NCBI GenBank assembly: GCA_964388485.1 | Contig: CAYMAS010000003.1 | Span: 1-64,000 of the forward strand | Length of the DNA: 64,000 nt | Direction: 5' to 3' | Source of the DNA: JBCDKH01 sp964388485 | GTDB lineage: Bacteria > Planctomycetota > Phycisphaerae > Tepidisphaerales > Tepidisphaeraceae | Position numbers and translations under genes: made by a program | Notes under the pieces: model-generated | Seen by the model: the letters and a program-made list of their open reading frames with translations, nothing else | The model's database searches: none | Told to the model about the DNA's origin: nothing | Shown: one piece after another, positions 50,398-58,207 of the stretch | Numbering within the stretch: position 1 is the stretch's first letter | Layout of the letters: each line of letters opens with the position of its first letter

Positions 50398-50479
50398 GTG
50401 CCACTGGTCGGGCGCAGCCAGACCAGTGCCGGGATCGCCTGACAACAGCACTGGTCTGGCTGCGCCCGACCAGTGGCAC
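50398..50479. repeat. BIME-like inverted repeat, right of RAYT
   Basis: Two perfectly complementary 32-base arms, 50398-50429 and 50448-50479, are separated by 18 bases. Each contains CACTGGTCGGGCGCAGCCAG or its complement. This is the best-preserved copy of the element. Confidence 0.93.
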
Positions 50480-50526
50480 CAGCGAGGTCACACCCCGTGT
50501 TACAGCCGGCGACGTAGGCTTGGCCG

Positions 50527-51744
50527 TTGTACCCCAAGGCAGTCATCACCGGGATCGGGTGCGTCTCGCCGAACGGCGTCGGGCGGGAGGCGTTCGCGGC
50601 GGCGTGCATTGAAGGGCGATCAGGGTTGAAGCGGCCGCCGGAGGGGTGGGGGGAGCGGGCGTGCAGCGTCGGCTCCATCACTGACTTCGACGCGCGGGAC
50701 GTCTTGGGCGATGACGTCAAACGCGTGCCGCGGGTGGCAGCACTGGGGTTGGCGGCGGCGAGGGAGGCGGTGGGGCAGGCGGAGCTTGATCTCGATGATG
50801 AAAGCAGCCGACGCGTCGGCCTCGTCCTCGGCACGGGCGGCGGGGGGCTCGGCTTCGTCGAGGAGCAGTACAAGGGCTACTTCACCGGCAAACACGGCGG
50901 CAGCCCGTACGCCATCACCGGCGGGACGCACGGCAACCTCGCGGGCGAGTTGTCGATCGGCCTGGGGCTACGCGGGCCGAGTCACGTGGTGTCGACCGGC
51001 TGCGCGTCATCGACCGATGCCCTCGGCTACGCGCTCATGCTCATCCGCTCAGGCCGATGCGACAGCGTCATTTGCGGCGGGGCGGATGCACCCATCGCAC
51101 CGGGCATTCTCCGTGGCTTCGAGCGCATGGGCGTCATCAGCACCCGGCCGTACGACGACCCGGCTCACGCCTCGCGTCCGTTCAGCAAATCGCGAGACGG
51201 TCTCGTCCTGGCGGAGGGTTCGTGGATGTTCGTCGTCGAACGCGACGGCTGGCGAGACGTCGAGCCGCTGGCGGAGATCGCTGGATACGGCAGCACGAGC
51301 GACGCATACCACCGCGTCCGGATCGCGCCCGACGTGGCTGAGTGCGTGCGGGCGATGACAGACGCGTTGGCCGACGGCGGGGCGACGGCGGACGAACTCG
51401 ATTCGGTGAATCTGCACGGCACCGGCACGGACATGAACGACCGGCTCGAGACGCTGGCGATGCACAAGCTGCTCGGCGATCGCGCGAAGCAGGTGCCGAT
51501 GAGCGCGACCAAGAGCCTCATCGGCCACCCCCAAGGTGCGGGCGGGGCGGCGGGCATCGCGGCGGCGATTCTGTGCGGGAGGCAAGGCCTCGTTCATCCG
51601 ACGAACAATCTGACCGACCCGGATGTCGAGTGCGACCTCGACTACGTGCCATTGGTGAAACGCGAGCACGAACAACGGCTGATCCTCTGCAACTGCATTG
51701 CCTTCGGCAGCAAGAACAGTGCGTTGGCGTTGCGACTGCGTTAA
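50527..51744 (+). CDS. Beta-ketoacyl-ACP synthase family protein (FabF-like)
   Basis: The 405-residue thiolase-fold condensing enzyme begins at a TTG. The Cys-His-His triad is visible: VSTGCASSTDALG (Cys159), NLHGTGTDMND (His297) and SLIGHPQGAGGAAGI (His334). Other family signs are VITGIGCVSPNG at the N-terminus, SRPFSKSRDGLVLAEGSWMF in the middle, and NCIAFGSKNSALAL at the end. Such enzymes elongate fatty acids or polyketides on ACP. HPQG rather than the HTLG or HTQG often seen in FabF hints at a secondary-metabolism or planctomycete-specific branch. No ACP or partner synthase is adjacent. Confidence 0.9.
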   Translation: MYPKAVITGIGCVSPNGVGREAFAAACIEGRSGLKRPPEGWGERACSVGSITDFDARDVLGDDVKRVPRVAALGLAAAREAVGQAELDLDDESSRRVGLVLGTGGGGLGFVEEQYKGYFTGKHGGSPYAITGGTHGNLAGELSIGLGLRGPSHVVSTGCASSTDALGYALMLIRSGRCDSVICGGADAPIAPGILRGFERMGVISTRPYDDPAHASRPFSKSRDGLVLAEGSWMFVVERDGWRDVEPLAEIAGYGSTSDAYHRVRIAPDVAECVRAMTDALADGGATADELDSVNLHGTGTDMNDRLETLAMHKLLGDRAKQVPMSATKSLIGHPQGAGGAAGIAAAILCGRQGLVHPTNNLTDPDVECDLDYVPLVKREHEQRLILCNCIAFGSKNSALALRLR

Positions 51745-51761
51745 GTTTCGATGTCGCTTCG

Positions 51762-51837
51762 GCGTTCGCGGTCGCCCTTGCGGCGACGGTCTCTTCCATT
51801 CGCAGCAGAACAACGCCGCAAGGGCGACCGCGAACGC
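51762..51837. repeat. 24-bp perfect inverted repeat between ketosynthase and FUN14-like genes
   Basis: GCGTTCGCGGTCGCCCTTGC continues to GGCG (51762-51785) and is exactly complementary to 51814-51837, with a 28-base spacer. It lies 17 bases after the ketosynthase stop. It may act as a transcription terminator, but no T tract follows. It resembles another REP-like family. Confidence 0.9.
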
Positions 51838-51895
51838 GTCATTGGAGAAGACGCCGAAGAGAGGGGACCAAGCGAACGCGGTTCGTTAAGCTGTG

Positions 51896-52528
51896 ATGAT
51901 GTCTGAGAGCGAACAGCAAGAGGCGAGCGGCGAGACGTCGGTTCGGAACGCGGCGACGCTCGTCGGGTTGACACCGTTCAAGAAGTGGCTGCTGGGTGTT
52001 TTCCTTGTCGTCGCCACCGTCGGCGGGGCGATGTGGACGCACGCCTACGTCACGACGGACGAGCCCGTCATGGTCACCACCGAGACGGAAACAAGTTACC
52101 TCCGGGTCGAGCCGCCGGACGGGTCCGCCGGGTTCGTCGATGGCGAGTTGGCCCGTGATGCCGAGGTGGATTCGACCGAGATCGAAACCGAGACGGAGAC
52201 AAGCTTCGAGTTGCCCTGGCACGGCCGGCTCGGTGGGTGGCTGGCGCGGCTCGGGATCAGCTTCGCCGTCGGGCTGGTCGCGGGCATCTTCTTCCGCTCG
52301 TTCCTCAAGACCATGGCCGCCCTGACGGCCGTCGCAGTGGCGGCGGTCTTCGCGTTGAGCTACTTCCAGGTGCTCGACGTGGACACGGACAACCTTCGCG
52401 ACAACTACGACACCGCCGCCGGCTGGGCGAAGGGGCAGGTGGACGGGGTTAAGGATCTTGTCATGTCGTTCCTGCCGAGCGTGACGGCGTCGACGGTCGG
52501 GTTCGTCGTCGGGTTCCTGCGTCGATGA
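51896..52528 (+). CDS. FUN14-like membrane protein
   Basis: This product of about 210 residues has a first membrane span at about residues 30-48 (WLLGVFLVVATVGGAMWTH) and an acidic linker with ETETS repeats. A C-terminal part resembles the FUN14 family: LGISFAVGLVAGIFFRSFLK, TMAALTAVAVAAVFALSYF, and a final amphipathic/hydrophobic segment LVMSFLPSVTASTVGFVVGF. FUN14 proteins are small membrane proteins; the bacterial role is unknown. GTG-ATG-ATG in a row (51893-51901) leaves three possible starts. Confidence 0.7.
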   Translation: MMSESEQQEASGETSVRNAATLVGLTPFKKWLLGVFLVVATVGGAMWTHAYVTTDEPVMVTTETETSYLRVEPPDGSAGFVDGELARDAEVDSTEIETETETSFELPWHGRLGGWLARLGISFAVGLVAGIFFRSFLKTMAALTAVAVAAVFALSYFQVLDVDTDNLRDNYDTAAGWAKGQVDGVKDLVMSFLPSVTASTVGFVVGFLRR

Positions 52529-53569
52529 TCAGGAACCGACCACCAGGTCCGCCATGATCGGCAGGTGGTCGCCGCCGATGAACGGGCCGGTTCGCAGGTT
52601 CCGGAGCCCGACGTGTTCCGGCACAAGGAAGCCGTTGATGGGCAAAGCCAGCCACCGCGGCACCGATGTCGGCCAACTGCGGACGAAACCTGCCCGCAGG
52701 CCCGCGGCATCGCAAAGATCCCGCACCCGAACACCTTGCGGCGTCTGGTTGAAGTCGCCCACGAGAATCGGCACCGCGCCGGCAAGGCGCGTCTCGTCGA
52801 TCCACATCGCGGCACCGGCGAAGGATTCGCCTTGCCACGCGTAGTTGTTCCCAGGCATCGGCCGGGTCGTGCTGAAGTGCAGCAGCCGAAGCCGTTGCTC
52901 GCCGACCATCACGCGAATCTCTGGAAATGGTCGATCCTCGTCCGGCGGCAGCCGCAGCAGCTCGGCTTCCGCCGACACCTGGGCCTCCGCCGGCACCTTC
53001 GCGAAGGCCGCCACGCCACGCGTGTCCCAACGCGGCTCGGCGGCAAGCAGCTCGTAGTCGGGCAGCCGCGACTCGATCGCCACGAGCGTGTGCGGCGTCG
53101 CTTCCTGCAGGAGCATCAGGTCGGGCTGCGTCTCGTCGATCCACCGGACGAACACGTCGACCTGCAAAGACCGGCCGCTGACGTTGGCGTGGACCACGCG
53201 AAGCGGCGGGTCGTCGGATGCGACGGAACCCGGCGACGCCGGCGCGAGCAGCAGGGCTCCGACGCCGGTCGTTGCCGCGACGCCTCCATAAAACGCCGCG
53301 AGTCGCCACGGTCGGACGAAAAGCTGAACGACCGCCGCCAGGAGCAGGGCGACCGCGAGGTTCAGTCGAAGGTGGCTCAGCAGGTCGAGTCGCCAGTCGA
53401 GGCGTTGGCCCAAGGAGATCACGACGAGGAGCACCGCCAAGCAGCTCGGCACGGCGAGCATCCCAGTTACCATGCGACGCAGACGCGCGGACCAGGGTCC
53501 GCGGCTACTTCTTGTGCTTTGGACTGCTTGCGATGCGGGCGTCACGTTGGTCACCGCTGCTTGTGCCAT
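52529..53569 (-). CDS. Membrane-anchored endonuclease/exonuclease/phosphatase family protein
   Basis: This 346-residue protein has three N-terminal spans (about residues 35-115) followed by an EEP domain. The domain starts PPLRVVHANVSGRSLQVDVF with the Asn metal/phosphate site, then DLMLLQEATPHTLVAIESRL with the metal-binding Glu, ILVGDFNQTPQG with the catalytic Asp-x-Asn, and ends GGDHLPIMADLVV with the Asp-His pair. All catalytic positions are present. Members hydrolyse phosphodiesters in nucleic acids or lipids; this three-span layout is common in actinobacterial and planctomycete paralogues. It overlaps the upstream reductase gene by 19 bases on the same strand. Confidence 0.9.
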   Translation of the reverse strand: MAQAAVTNVTPASQAVQSTRSSRGPWSARLRRMVTGMLAVPSCLAVLLVVISLGQRLDWRLDLLSHLRLNLAVALLLAAVVQLFVRPWRLAAFYGGVAATTGVGALLLAPASPGSVASDDPPLRVVHANVSGRSLQVDVFVRWIDETQPDLMLLQEATPHTLVAIESRLPDYELLAAEPRWDTRGVAAFAKVPAEAQVSAEAELLRLPPDEDRPFPEIRVMVGEQRLRLLHFSTTRPMPGNNYAWQGESFAGAAMWIDETRLAGAVPILVGDFNQTPQGVRVRDLCDAAGLRAGFVRSWPTSVPRWLALPINGFLVPEHVGLRNLRTGPFIGGDHLPIMADLVVGS

Positions 53570-54954
53570 GTGTCGACTGCCTGGTGAACGACCTCGAAGA
53601 GAGTCGGGTGGATGAAGACCGCGTCGAGGATCGATTCCAGCGGCTGATCGAGGTGCATGAGCATCACGAACGCGTGCACCAGTTCGCCCGCGGCAGGGCC
53701 GACGATGGTGGCGCCGAGCAGCTTGCCCCGCGGGTCGGCCGGATCCAGGACGAGCTTCACCAGGCCGACGCCTTCGCCGATGACGCGGGCCCTGTCGTTG
53801 GACTTCATCTTCACGGTGACGATCTTCGCCCCCGGTGCGTCCTTTTGGGCCTTGCCGACGCGGCCGAGTTCGGGGTCGGTAAAGACGGCCCAAGGCACGA
53901 TTCGCTTCGTCCGCACCGGGCTGCCGCCGGGATCACGTTGCTGGCGAAGTCGGCCCAGGAGAATGTGGTGATCGTCGTGCGCCGTGTGCGTGAACGCCGG
54001 CCCGCCGCGGCAGTCGCCGACGGCGTAGAGGTTCGGCACACCGTCGACTTCGCCGTAGTCGTTGGTCGCGATCGCACCCCGGTCGTCCGTCTCGACGCCG
54101 ATGCTGTTGAGGCCGAGGTCGTCGGTATTGGGCCGCCGGCCGGTGGCGTTGAAGATCGTGTCGCAGTCGATGGGCTCGCCACCGTCGAGGTGGACGCGGA
54201 AGCCGTCGCCCGTCTTCTCGACGCGGGTCGTCTTCGTCTCCATTAGGAAGGTCACACCTTCACCCGCGAGGCAGTCCTGGATGATCGCGGCCATGTCCTC
54301 GTCTTCGTGGCCGAGGATTTGGCCGCTCTTCTGGACGAGCGTCACGTCGTGGCCCATGCGCCGGTAGAACTGTGCCATCTCCACGCCGATGTACCCGCCG
54401 CCGAGGATGACGAGGCGCCGGCCGACATCGTCGCGGTCGATCCACGACTCGCTCGTGATCGGATGCGCGTCTTCAAGCCCGTCGATGCCGGGGTCGACGG
54501 TTCGGCTACCAGGATCGAGGACGACGCGCTTGGCGGTAACGGTTTCGGTGCTGCCGTCGCCTTTGCTGATCTCGACCTTGAAGCCGCTGCCTTGCTTGCC
54601 GGCGAGTCGGGCGTGGCCGTCGAAGAAGCGGACGTCGTTCTGCTCGAAGCTGCCGCGAATGTTGCCGCGAGCTTTCTCCGTCCAGACGCGGGCCCGGGCG
54701 AGGACATCTTTCAAGATCGGATTCACGTCGCCAACCTCGATGCCGTAGCCCGCACCGTGCCGAGCCAGGTGGGCTACCCGGGCGGAGCTGTGGACGCTTT
54801 TGCTCGGCATGCAGCCGAAGTTGACGCACGACCCGCCGACCTGCTTGCGTTCGATGAGTCCCACGCGATGCCCGTCCTTCACCAGCTTGGGCCCCAGCGG
54901 CACGTTGCTCTGCCCGGCACCGATCAGCAATACGTCGAAGTCGAAGTCAGGCAT
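53551..54954 (-). CDS. Flavin-dependent disulfide reductase (mercuric reductase/lipoamide dehydrogenase family)
   Basis: The 467-residue protein is a class I pyridine nucleotide-disulfide oxidoreductase. It has FAD site DVLLIGAGQSNVPLGPKLV, the redox-active pair in GGSCVNFGCMPSKSVHSSA, the NAD(P) site RLVILGGGYIGVEMAQFY, FAD site 2 NLYAVGDCRGGPAF, and a dimerisation domain ending HPTLFEVVHQAVDTWHKQ with the catalytic His-Pro. It lacks the GHxE-type C-terminal motif of true E3 and the extra N-terminal or C-terminal cysteines of MerA, so it fits the mercuric-reductase-like/planctomycete subgroup of undefined substrate. It overlaps the EEP gene. Confidence 0.88.
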   Translation of the reverse strand: MPDFDFDVLLIGAGQSNVPLGPKLVKDGHRVGLIERKQVGGSCVNFGCMPSKSVHSSARVAHLARHGAGYGIEVGDVNPILKDVLARARVWTEKARGNIRGSFEQNDVRFFDGHARLAGKQGSGFKVEISKGDGSTETVTAKRVVLDPGSRTVDPGIDGLEDAHPITSESWIDRDDVGRRLVILGGGYIGVEMAQFYRRMGHDVTLVQKSGQILGHEDEDMAAIIQDCLAGEGVTFLMETKTTRVEKTGDGFRVHLDGGEPIDCDTIFNATGRRPNTDDLGLNSIGVETDDRGAIATNDYGEVDGVPNLYAVGDCRGGPAFTHTAHDDHHILLGRLRQQRDPGGSPVRTKRIVPWAVFTDPELGRVGKAQKDAPGAKIVTVKMKSNDRARVIGEGVGLVKLVLDPADPRGKLLGATIVGPAAGELVHAFVMLMHLDQPLESILDAVFIHPTLFEVVHQAVDTWHKQR

Positions 54955-55080
54955 CTCTTGGAAGGGTAAACGTCCGTCAGGCACCACCCGGTCTCACCAC
55001 CCGACGTCTCAGGTTCAGCGGGACGACCTTGACCCTTATTGGGAGCGGCGGCATTCGTGCGACCGGTCGTTCACGAGCAA

Positions 55081-55101
55081 AGCCCCGCGAGGTGCGGGGC
55101 T
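55081..55101 (-). terminator. Intrinsic terminator after tRNA-Pro
   Basis: AGCCCCGC (55081-55088) pairs with GCGGGGCT (55094-55101) around GAGGT. On the minus strand it is followed by TTGCTC, about 20 bases beyond the tRNA. Confidence 0.65.
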
Positions 55102-55121
55102 TCGTCGTGATCCGAGGTGGA

Positions 55122-55195
55122 TCGGGATGACAGGATTCGAACCTGCGACCTCCTCGTCCCGAACGAGGCGCGCTACCAAGCTGCGCTACATCCCG
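55122..55195 (-). tRNA. tRNA-Pro (CGG)
   Basis: On the minus strand the gene reads CGGGATGTAGCGCAGCTTGG, with the D arm typical of proline tRNAs. The anticodon stem CCTCG/CGAGG holds loop TTCGGGA (anticodon CGG), then the T arm GGTTCGAATCC and acceptor strand CATCCCG with discriminator A. CCA is not encoded. Confidence 0.95.
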
Positions 55196-55257
55196 GTGTC
55201 TCCGCAAGAGCGGGTCGGCACTCTAGCGGGACCCGGCCGATTTTCAATGAGGTCGCA

Positions 55258-56007
55258 TCACTTCACCGCGGCCACTGACGAAGGCCGTGCCAAGCTGTTG
55301 GCGGCGCGGCGAAGGCTCGAGAGGCGGGCATCGAGGTATTGGCCGGGGCAGCGTGTCGCGCTCGTGTCGCCGTGGCCGATGATGCGGTGCGGCGGGATGC
55401 GGTATTCCCGCATGAGATGAGCCGTCAGGATGGTCAACGCGTGCAGCTGCCGCTTCGTCGGGGCTTGCTGGTCGAAGTTGCCGACGAGACAGATGCCGAT
55501 GCCGAGCTCGTTGAACCGATTGTCCGCGGTCTTGGCATGGGCACCGTGCTTCTGCTTGGACCACCGCGGGCCGACTTCGACGGCACCGTCGGGCGTGTCC
55601 GAGCCGTTGCCGATGACGAAGTGGTAGCCCAGTTCGTCCCACCCCTTCCCGCGGTGCATGGTGTCGAAGCGATGGGCACCGCCGCCGTCGGTGGCACTGT
55701 GGTGGACGACGATGAACTGCCAGGGCCGACTCCGCACGCGCGGGTTCCAAGACCGCGGCACCCGCGGCAGCTCGGCAGACGGCAAATCGATCGCCGGCGG
55801 CTGTGCCATCGGCTCCGGCAGCGGCGGGTCGATGGGGGCGTGTCCGTGACCCGCATGCGAATCGTGATGCGCGTGCGGATAGATCGGAGCCCCCAACGCA
55901 GCTTCGCCGCTGCCGTCGGGAAACCGGGTCTGCTGCTGACAGCCGGCGGCAAAGACCAGCAACGTCATCGCAGCGGCGGCAAGGGGCCTGATGAGGGTGG
56001 GGAACAT
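55258..56007 (-). CDS. N-acetylmuramoyl-L-alanine amidase-like lipoprotein (PGRP/Amidase_2)
   Basis: This 249-residue protein has a lipoprotein signal with lipobox FAAGC (Cys23). A His-rich linker (HAHHDSHAGHGHA, about 45-57) and a Pro-rich part precede an Amidase_2/PGRP domain: QFIVVHHSATDGGG (first Zn ligand), GYHFVIGNGS, NELGIGICLVGNF, and the ligands in RIIGHGDTSATRCPGQY. The Zn site H...H...C and Tyr are present, so it probably cuts the amide bond between MurNAc and L-Ala in the periplasm. It may act in wall recycling or remodelling. The ATG at 56007 gives a normal signal; one at 56058 would extend it. Confidence 0.9.
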   Translation of the reverse strand: MFPTLIRPLAAAAMTLLVFAAGCQQQTRFPDGSGEAALGAPIYPHAHHDSHAGHGHAPIDPPLPEPMAQPPAIDLPSAELPRVPRSWNPRVRSRPWQFIVVHHSATDGGGAHRFDTMHRGKGWDELGYHFVIGNGSDTPDGAVEVGPRWSKQKHGAHAKTADNRFNELGIGICLVGNFDQQAPTKRQLHALTILTAHLMREYRIPPHRIIGHGDTSATRCPGQYLDARLSSLRRAANSLARPSSVAAVK

Positions 56008-56163
56008 CCGTGTCCAGGGTGGCAGGAGCCGTAGGGCAATCGGCAGACGTTCGATCATCGAATTCGCAGCCGATCAGTGGAAAAGGGAGCCGTCGCAACG
56101 ACTCGGATCAGCCACATCCGTGCGGCCGACGCGTTCCACCCTAATCGGCCGACCACCTCCAAT

Positions 56164-56751
56164 TCAACCATCTTGACCTGATGAAGAGGATTCTTCTTCG
56201 CCCTCCGCCCGCGATTCAAGCTTCGCCGCTGAGTCGCGGACTTTCTGCAGCAGACGGAGCAGCTGGCTCGTCTCGTCGCTGCTGAGACCGCCGAACTGCC
56301 GACGGTGCAGGTCGATCAACAGCGGCTTGAGCTGCTCGACCGCCTCGCGACCCTGGTCGGTGAGCCGGCTGATCCGCCGACGTCCATCCTCGTCGCACGA
56401 CCCGCGGCGCACCAAGCCCCGCTTCTCGAGCCGATCCAGCAGCCGGGTGATGTCCGGGCCTCGGGTGATGAGGTGGTCGGTAATCGTGTTGCACGCCACG
56501 CCCTTGGGCTCGTGACCGGCGATGATGCGAAGCACGTTGTGCGACGGCTGCGAGAGATTGAACTGCTCGAACAACGCTTCGCAGTCCGCCACCAGCTTGC
56601 TGCCGGTACGCAGCACGCTAAGAACCGCCTCCTGCTCGACGGCTGAGAAGCCGTCACGTTTACCTAACTCGCTCGCCAGTCGCGAAGGCTGTGGAGCATC
56701 GCCAGGCTGTGGAGCATCGCCAGGCTGTCGGTTCTCCTCATCTCGATCCAT
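56164..56751 (-). CDS. MarR-family transcriptional regulator
   Basis: The product is 195 residues from the ATG at 56751, which lies a few bases after GGGGAGGA. The winged-helix core covers about residues 45-160: LFEQFNLSQPSHNVLRIIAG, CNTITDHLITRGPDITRLLD (recognition helix), RLEKRGLVRRGSCDEDGRRR (wing) and ISRLTDQGREAVEQLKPLL. The N-terminal tail contains a duplicated QPGDAPQPGDAP, and the C-terminus is acidic/Ser-rich. MarR proteins are dimeric repressors, often of stress or efflux genes. The target is not evident; the gene may autoregulate through the small palindrome at 56807. Confidence 0.9.
   Translation of the reverse strand: MDRDEENRQPGDAPQPGDAPQPSRLASELGKRDGFSAVEQEAVLSVLRTGSKLVADCEALFEQFNLSQPSHNVLRIIAGHEPKGVACNTITDHLITRGPDITRLLDRLEKRGLVRRGSCDEDGRRRISRLTDQGREAVEQLKPLLIDLHRRQFGGLSSDETSQLLRLLQKVRDSAAKLESRAEGEEESSSSGQDG
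56686..56730. repeat. 18-bp in-frame direct repeat in the marR-type gene
   Basis: AGGCTGTGGAGCATCGCC occurs at 56686 and 56704, followed by a partial third copy (CAGGCTGT). It encodes the QPGDAP duplication near the N-terminus. Confidence 0.85.
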
Positions 56752-56806
56752 AGTCCTCCCCGTGGTGTTCCCTTTGACCCCCAACGATGGCGGCTGCTAC
56801 AGGTTA

Positions 56807-56816
56807 TCCTATAGGA
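56807..56816. promoter_or_regulatory. Possible operator upstream of the MarR-type gene
   Basis: TCCTATAGGA is a perfect 10-base palindrome about 55 bases upstream of the MarR start. It is AT-rich relative to its surroundings and could be a promoter element or operator. Evidence is only positional. Confidence 0.3.
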
Positions 56817-56880
56817 ACATACGTCGATGAATCTGACGTTGCACTCGGATATTCGCCACGAGGCAGCTTTGCAACGCAGA

Positions 56881-56905
56881 CGACCCGCCGGAGTACGGCG
56901 GGTCG
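56881..56905 (-). terminator. Hairpin after initiator tRNA
   Basis: CGACCCGCCG (56881-56890) pairs with CGGCGGGTCG (56896-56905) around GAGTA, 13 bases beyond the tRNA 3' end. No clear T tract follows, so termination is probable but not certain. Confidence 0.55.
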
Positions 56906-56918
56906 CTTCAGATCGCAG

Positions 56919-56992
<74 letters not shown>

Positions 56993-57287
56993 ATCGGGTC
57001 GACAGCGTAGGCGCGACGCGGATCGGGTCAAGCATTGCGGTCCGTCCGAACCTCCCGGCCGATCGTGCAGTCGTTCGGTTGAAGATCGGGAGCGGGAGGC
57101 TACATTCGCCTCCAACGCGATGCCGAGCGGATCAAACCATCTTCGTTTGATCCGGGATGCGGGCCAAGGAGGTTCCGCATCCGCCAAGGACAGGCCGAGG
57201 CACATCAAGGAACGGGCCGTCAGCGACGAACGAAGCGTCGACGACGGCTCGCATGACGCACGATGCGTCGCACAAGGAGGTCCCGCC

Positions 57288-58136
57288 ATGGCCGGCGAGA
57301 CGTTGATGCACAAGACGCTCAAGAAGGAAGCGTGCCGCTGGATGTTCCGACAGGGCTACCGCTCCGTCGCCGCCGAGGTCAAGATCCCGCCGCTGGGCAT
57401 CATCGACGCTGTCGGGTGTGGCGTCTTCCGGGCGTACCACAACTACCTGAGCGTCCCCTACACGCTGCCGCAAAGCGTCTTCATCGAGTGCAAAGCCAGC
57501 CGCGGCGACTTCCTTCGCGACTGCTGCCGTGATCCCAAGCAACTCAAGCTCGCCCTCAAGGCCAAGCGGGAGGACTATCTGCGGCGGGGCGTCGTCCGCC
57601 GGCATCGCAAAATCCGCGGCCAGGCCGGGCTCGGCAAGTTCAAGAGCTGCCTGCTCACACCGATGGCCCACTTGCACTACGTCATGGCCCCGGTCGGTCT
57701 GCTCAAAAAGTCTGATCTGCCGCCGCGGTGGGGCCTCTTGACCCTCGGCGAGACGGGCGTGAACGTGACGGTGCGGGCCGAATGGGTCGAAGTCGCCGCC
57801 GCCGCGGGGGTCGAAGGGTGCATCGCCCGCACGCTGACGGGCGACCTCTACCGGGCCGATGACCGCGCGATGGCGAGCATCAATCGCGAGATGTTCGCGC
57901 AGCAGCAGCAGCTGGCGGAGAAGATCCGGGCGCTGGGGCCGACGATGCTCGAACAGCAACGCGCCGCCGCCACCATCGACCGACCGGCCAAGATGTCCGA
58001 TCCTGCCGTTGCCGGCACCCTCTTTCCCGCCGCCGAAGAACCCGTGCCCATCACCGCCGGCAGCATCATCCGACCCACGCCCAAGCGGCCCAAGTCCAGA
58101 CGCACCAAGTCCAGCCCGCGACGCGTGGCGATTTGA
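57288..58136 (+). CDS. MmcB-like/PD-(D/E)XK-type protein with extended C-terminus
   Basis: An AGGAGG eight bases before the ATG fixes the start. The 282-residue protein begins MHKTLKKEACRWMFRQGYRS and has a nuclease-like core: AAEVKIPPLGIIDAVGCG with Glu30 and Asp40, then SVFIECKASRGDFLRDCC with Glu67-x-Lys69. This E...D...ExK order is that of PD-(D/E)XK folds and is close to MmcB-type DNA-repair proteins. The middle part (LTPMAHLHYVMAPVGLLKKS, PRWGLLTL) continues the core. A C-terminal part of about 100 residues is low-complexity and basic, ending KRPKSRRTKSSPRRVAI. DNA processing is inferred, not demonstrated. Confidence 0.75.
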   Translation: MAGETLMHKTLKKEACRWMFRQGYRSVAAEVKIPPLGIIDAVGCGVFRAYHNYLSVPYTLPQSVFIECKASRGDFLRDCCRDPKQLKLALKAKREDYLRRGVVRRHRKIRGQAGLGKFKSCLLTPMAHLHYVMAPVGLLKKSDLPPRWGLLTLGETGVNVTVRAEWVEVAAAAGVEGCIARTLTGDLYRADDRAMASINREMFAQQQQLAEKIRALGPTMLEQQRAAATIDRPAKMSDPAVAGTLFPAAEEPVPITAGSIIRPTPKRPKSRRTKSSPRRVAI

Positions 58137-58207
58137 TCCTCCACCTCATTTGAGCCGCCACCTCATTTGAGCCTCCATCCCATCGACGGGTTGTTATGCT
58201 CGGCCGT

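Noticed and set aside
54800..55420. A 206-residue plus-strand frame with GMTGFEPATSSSRTRR
   Set aside because: It is read through the complement of tRNA-Pro and the start of a real minus-strand gene, so it is a shadow.
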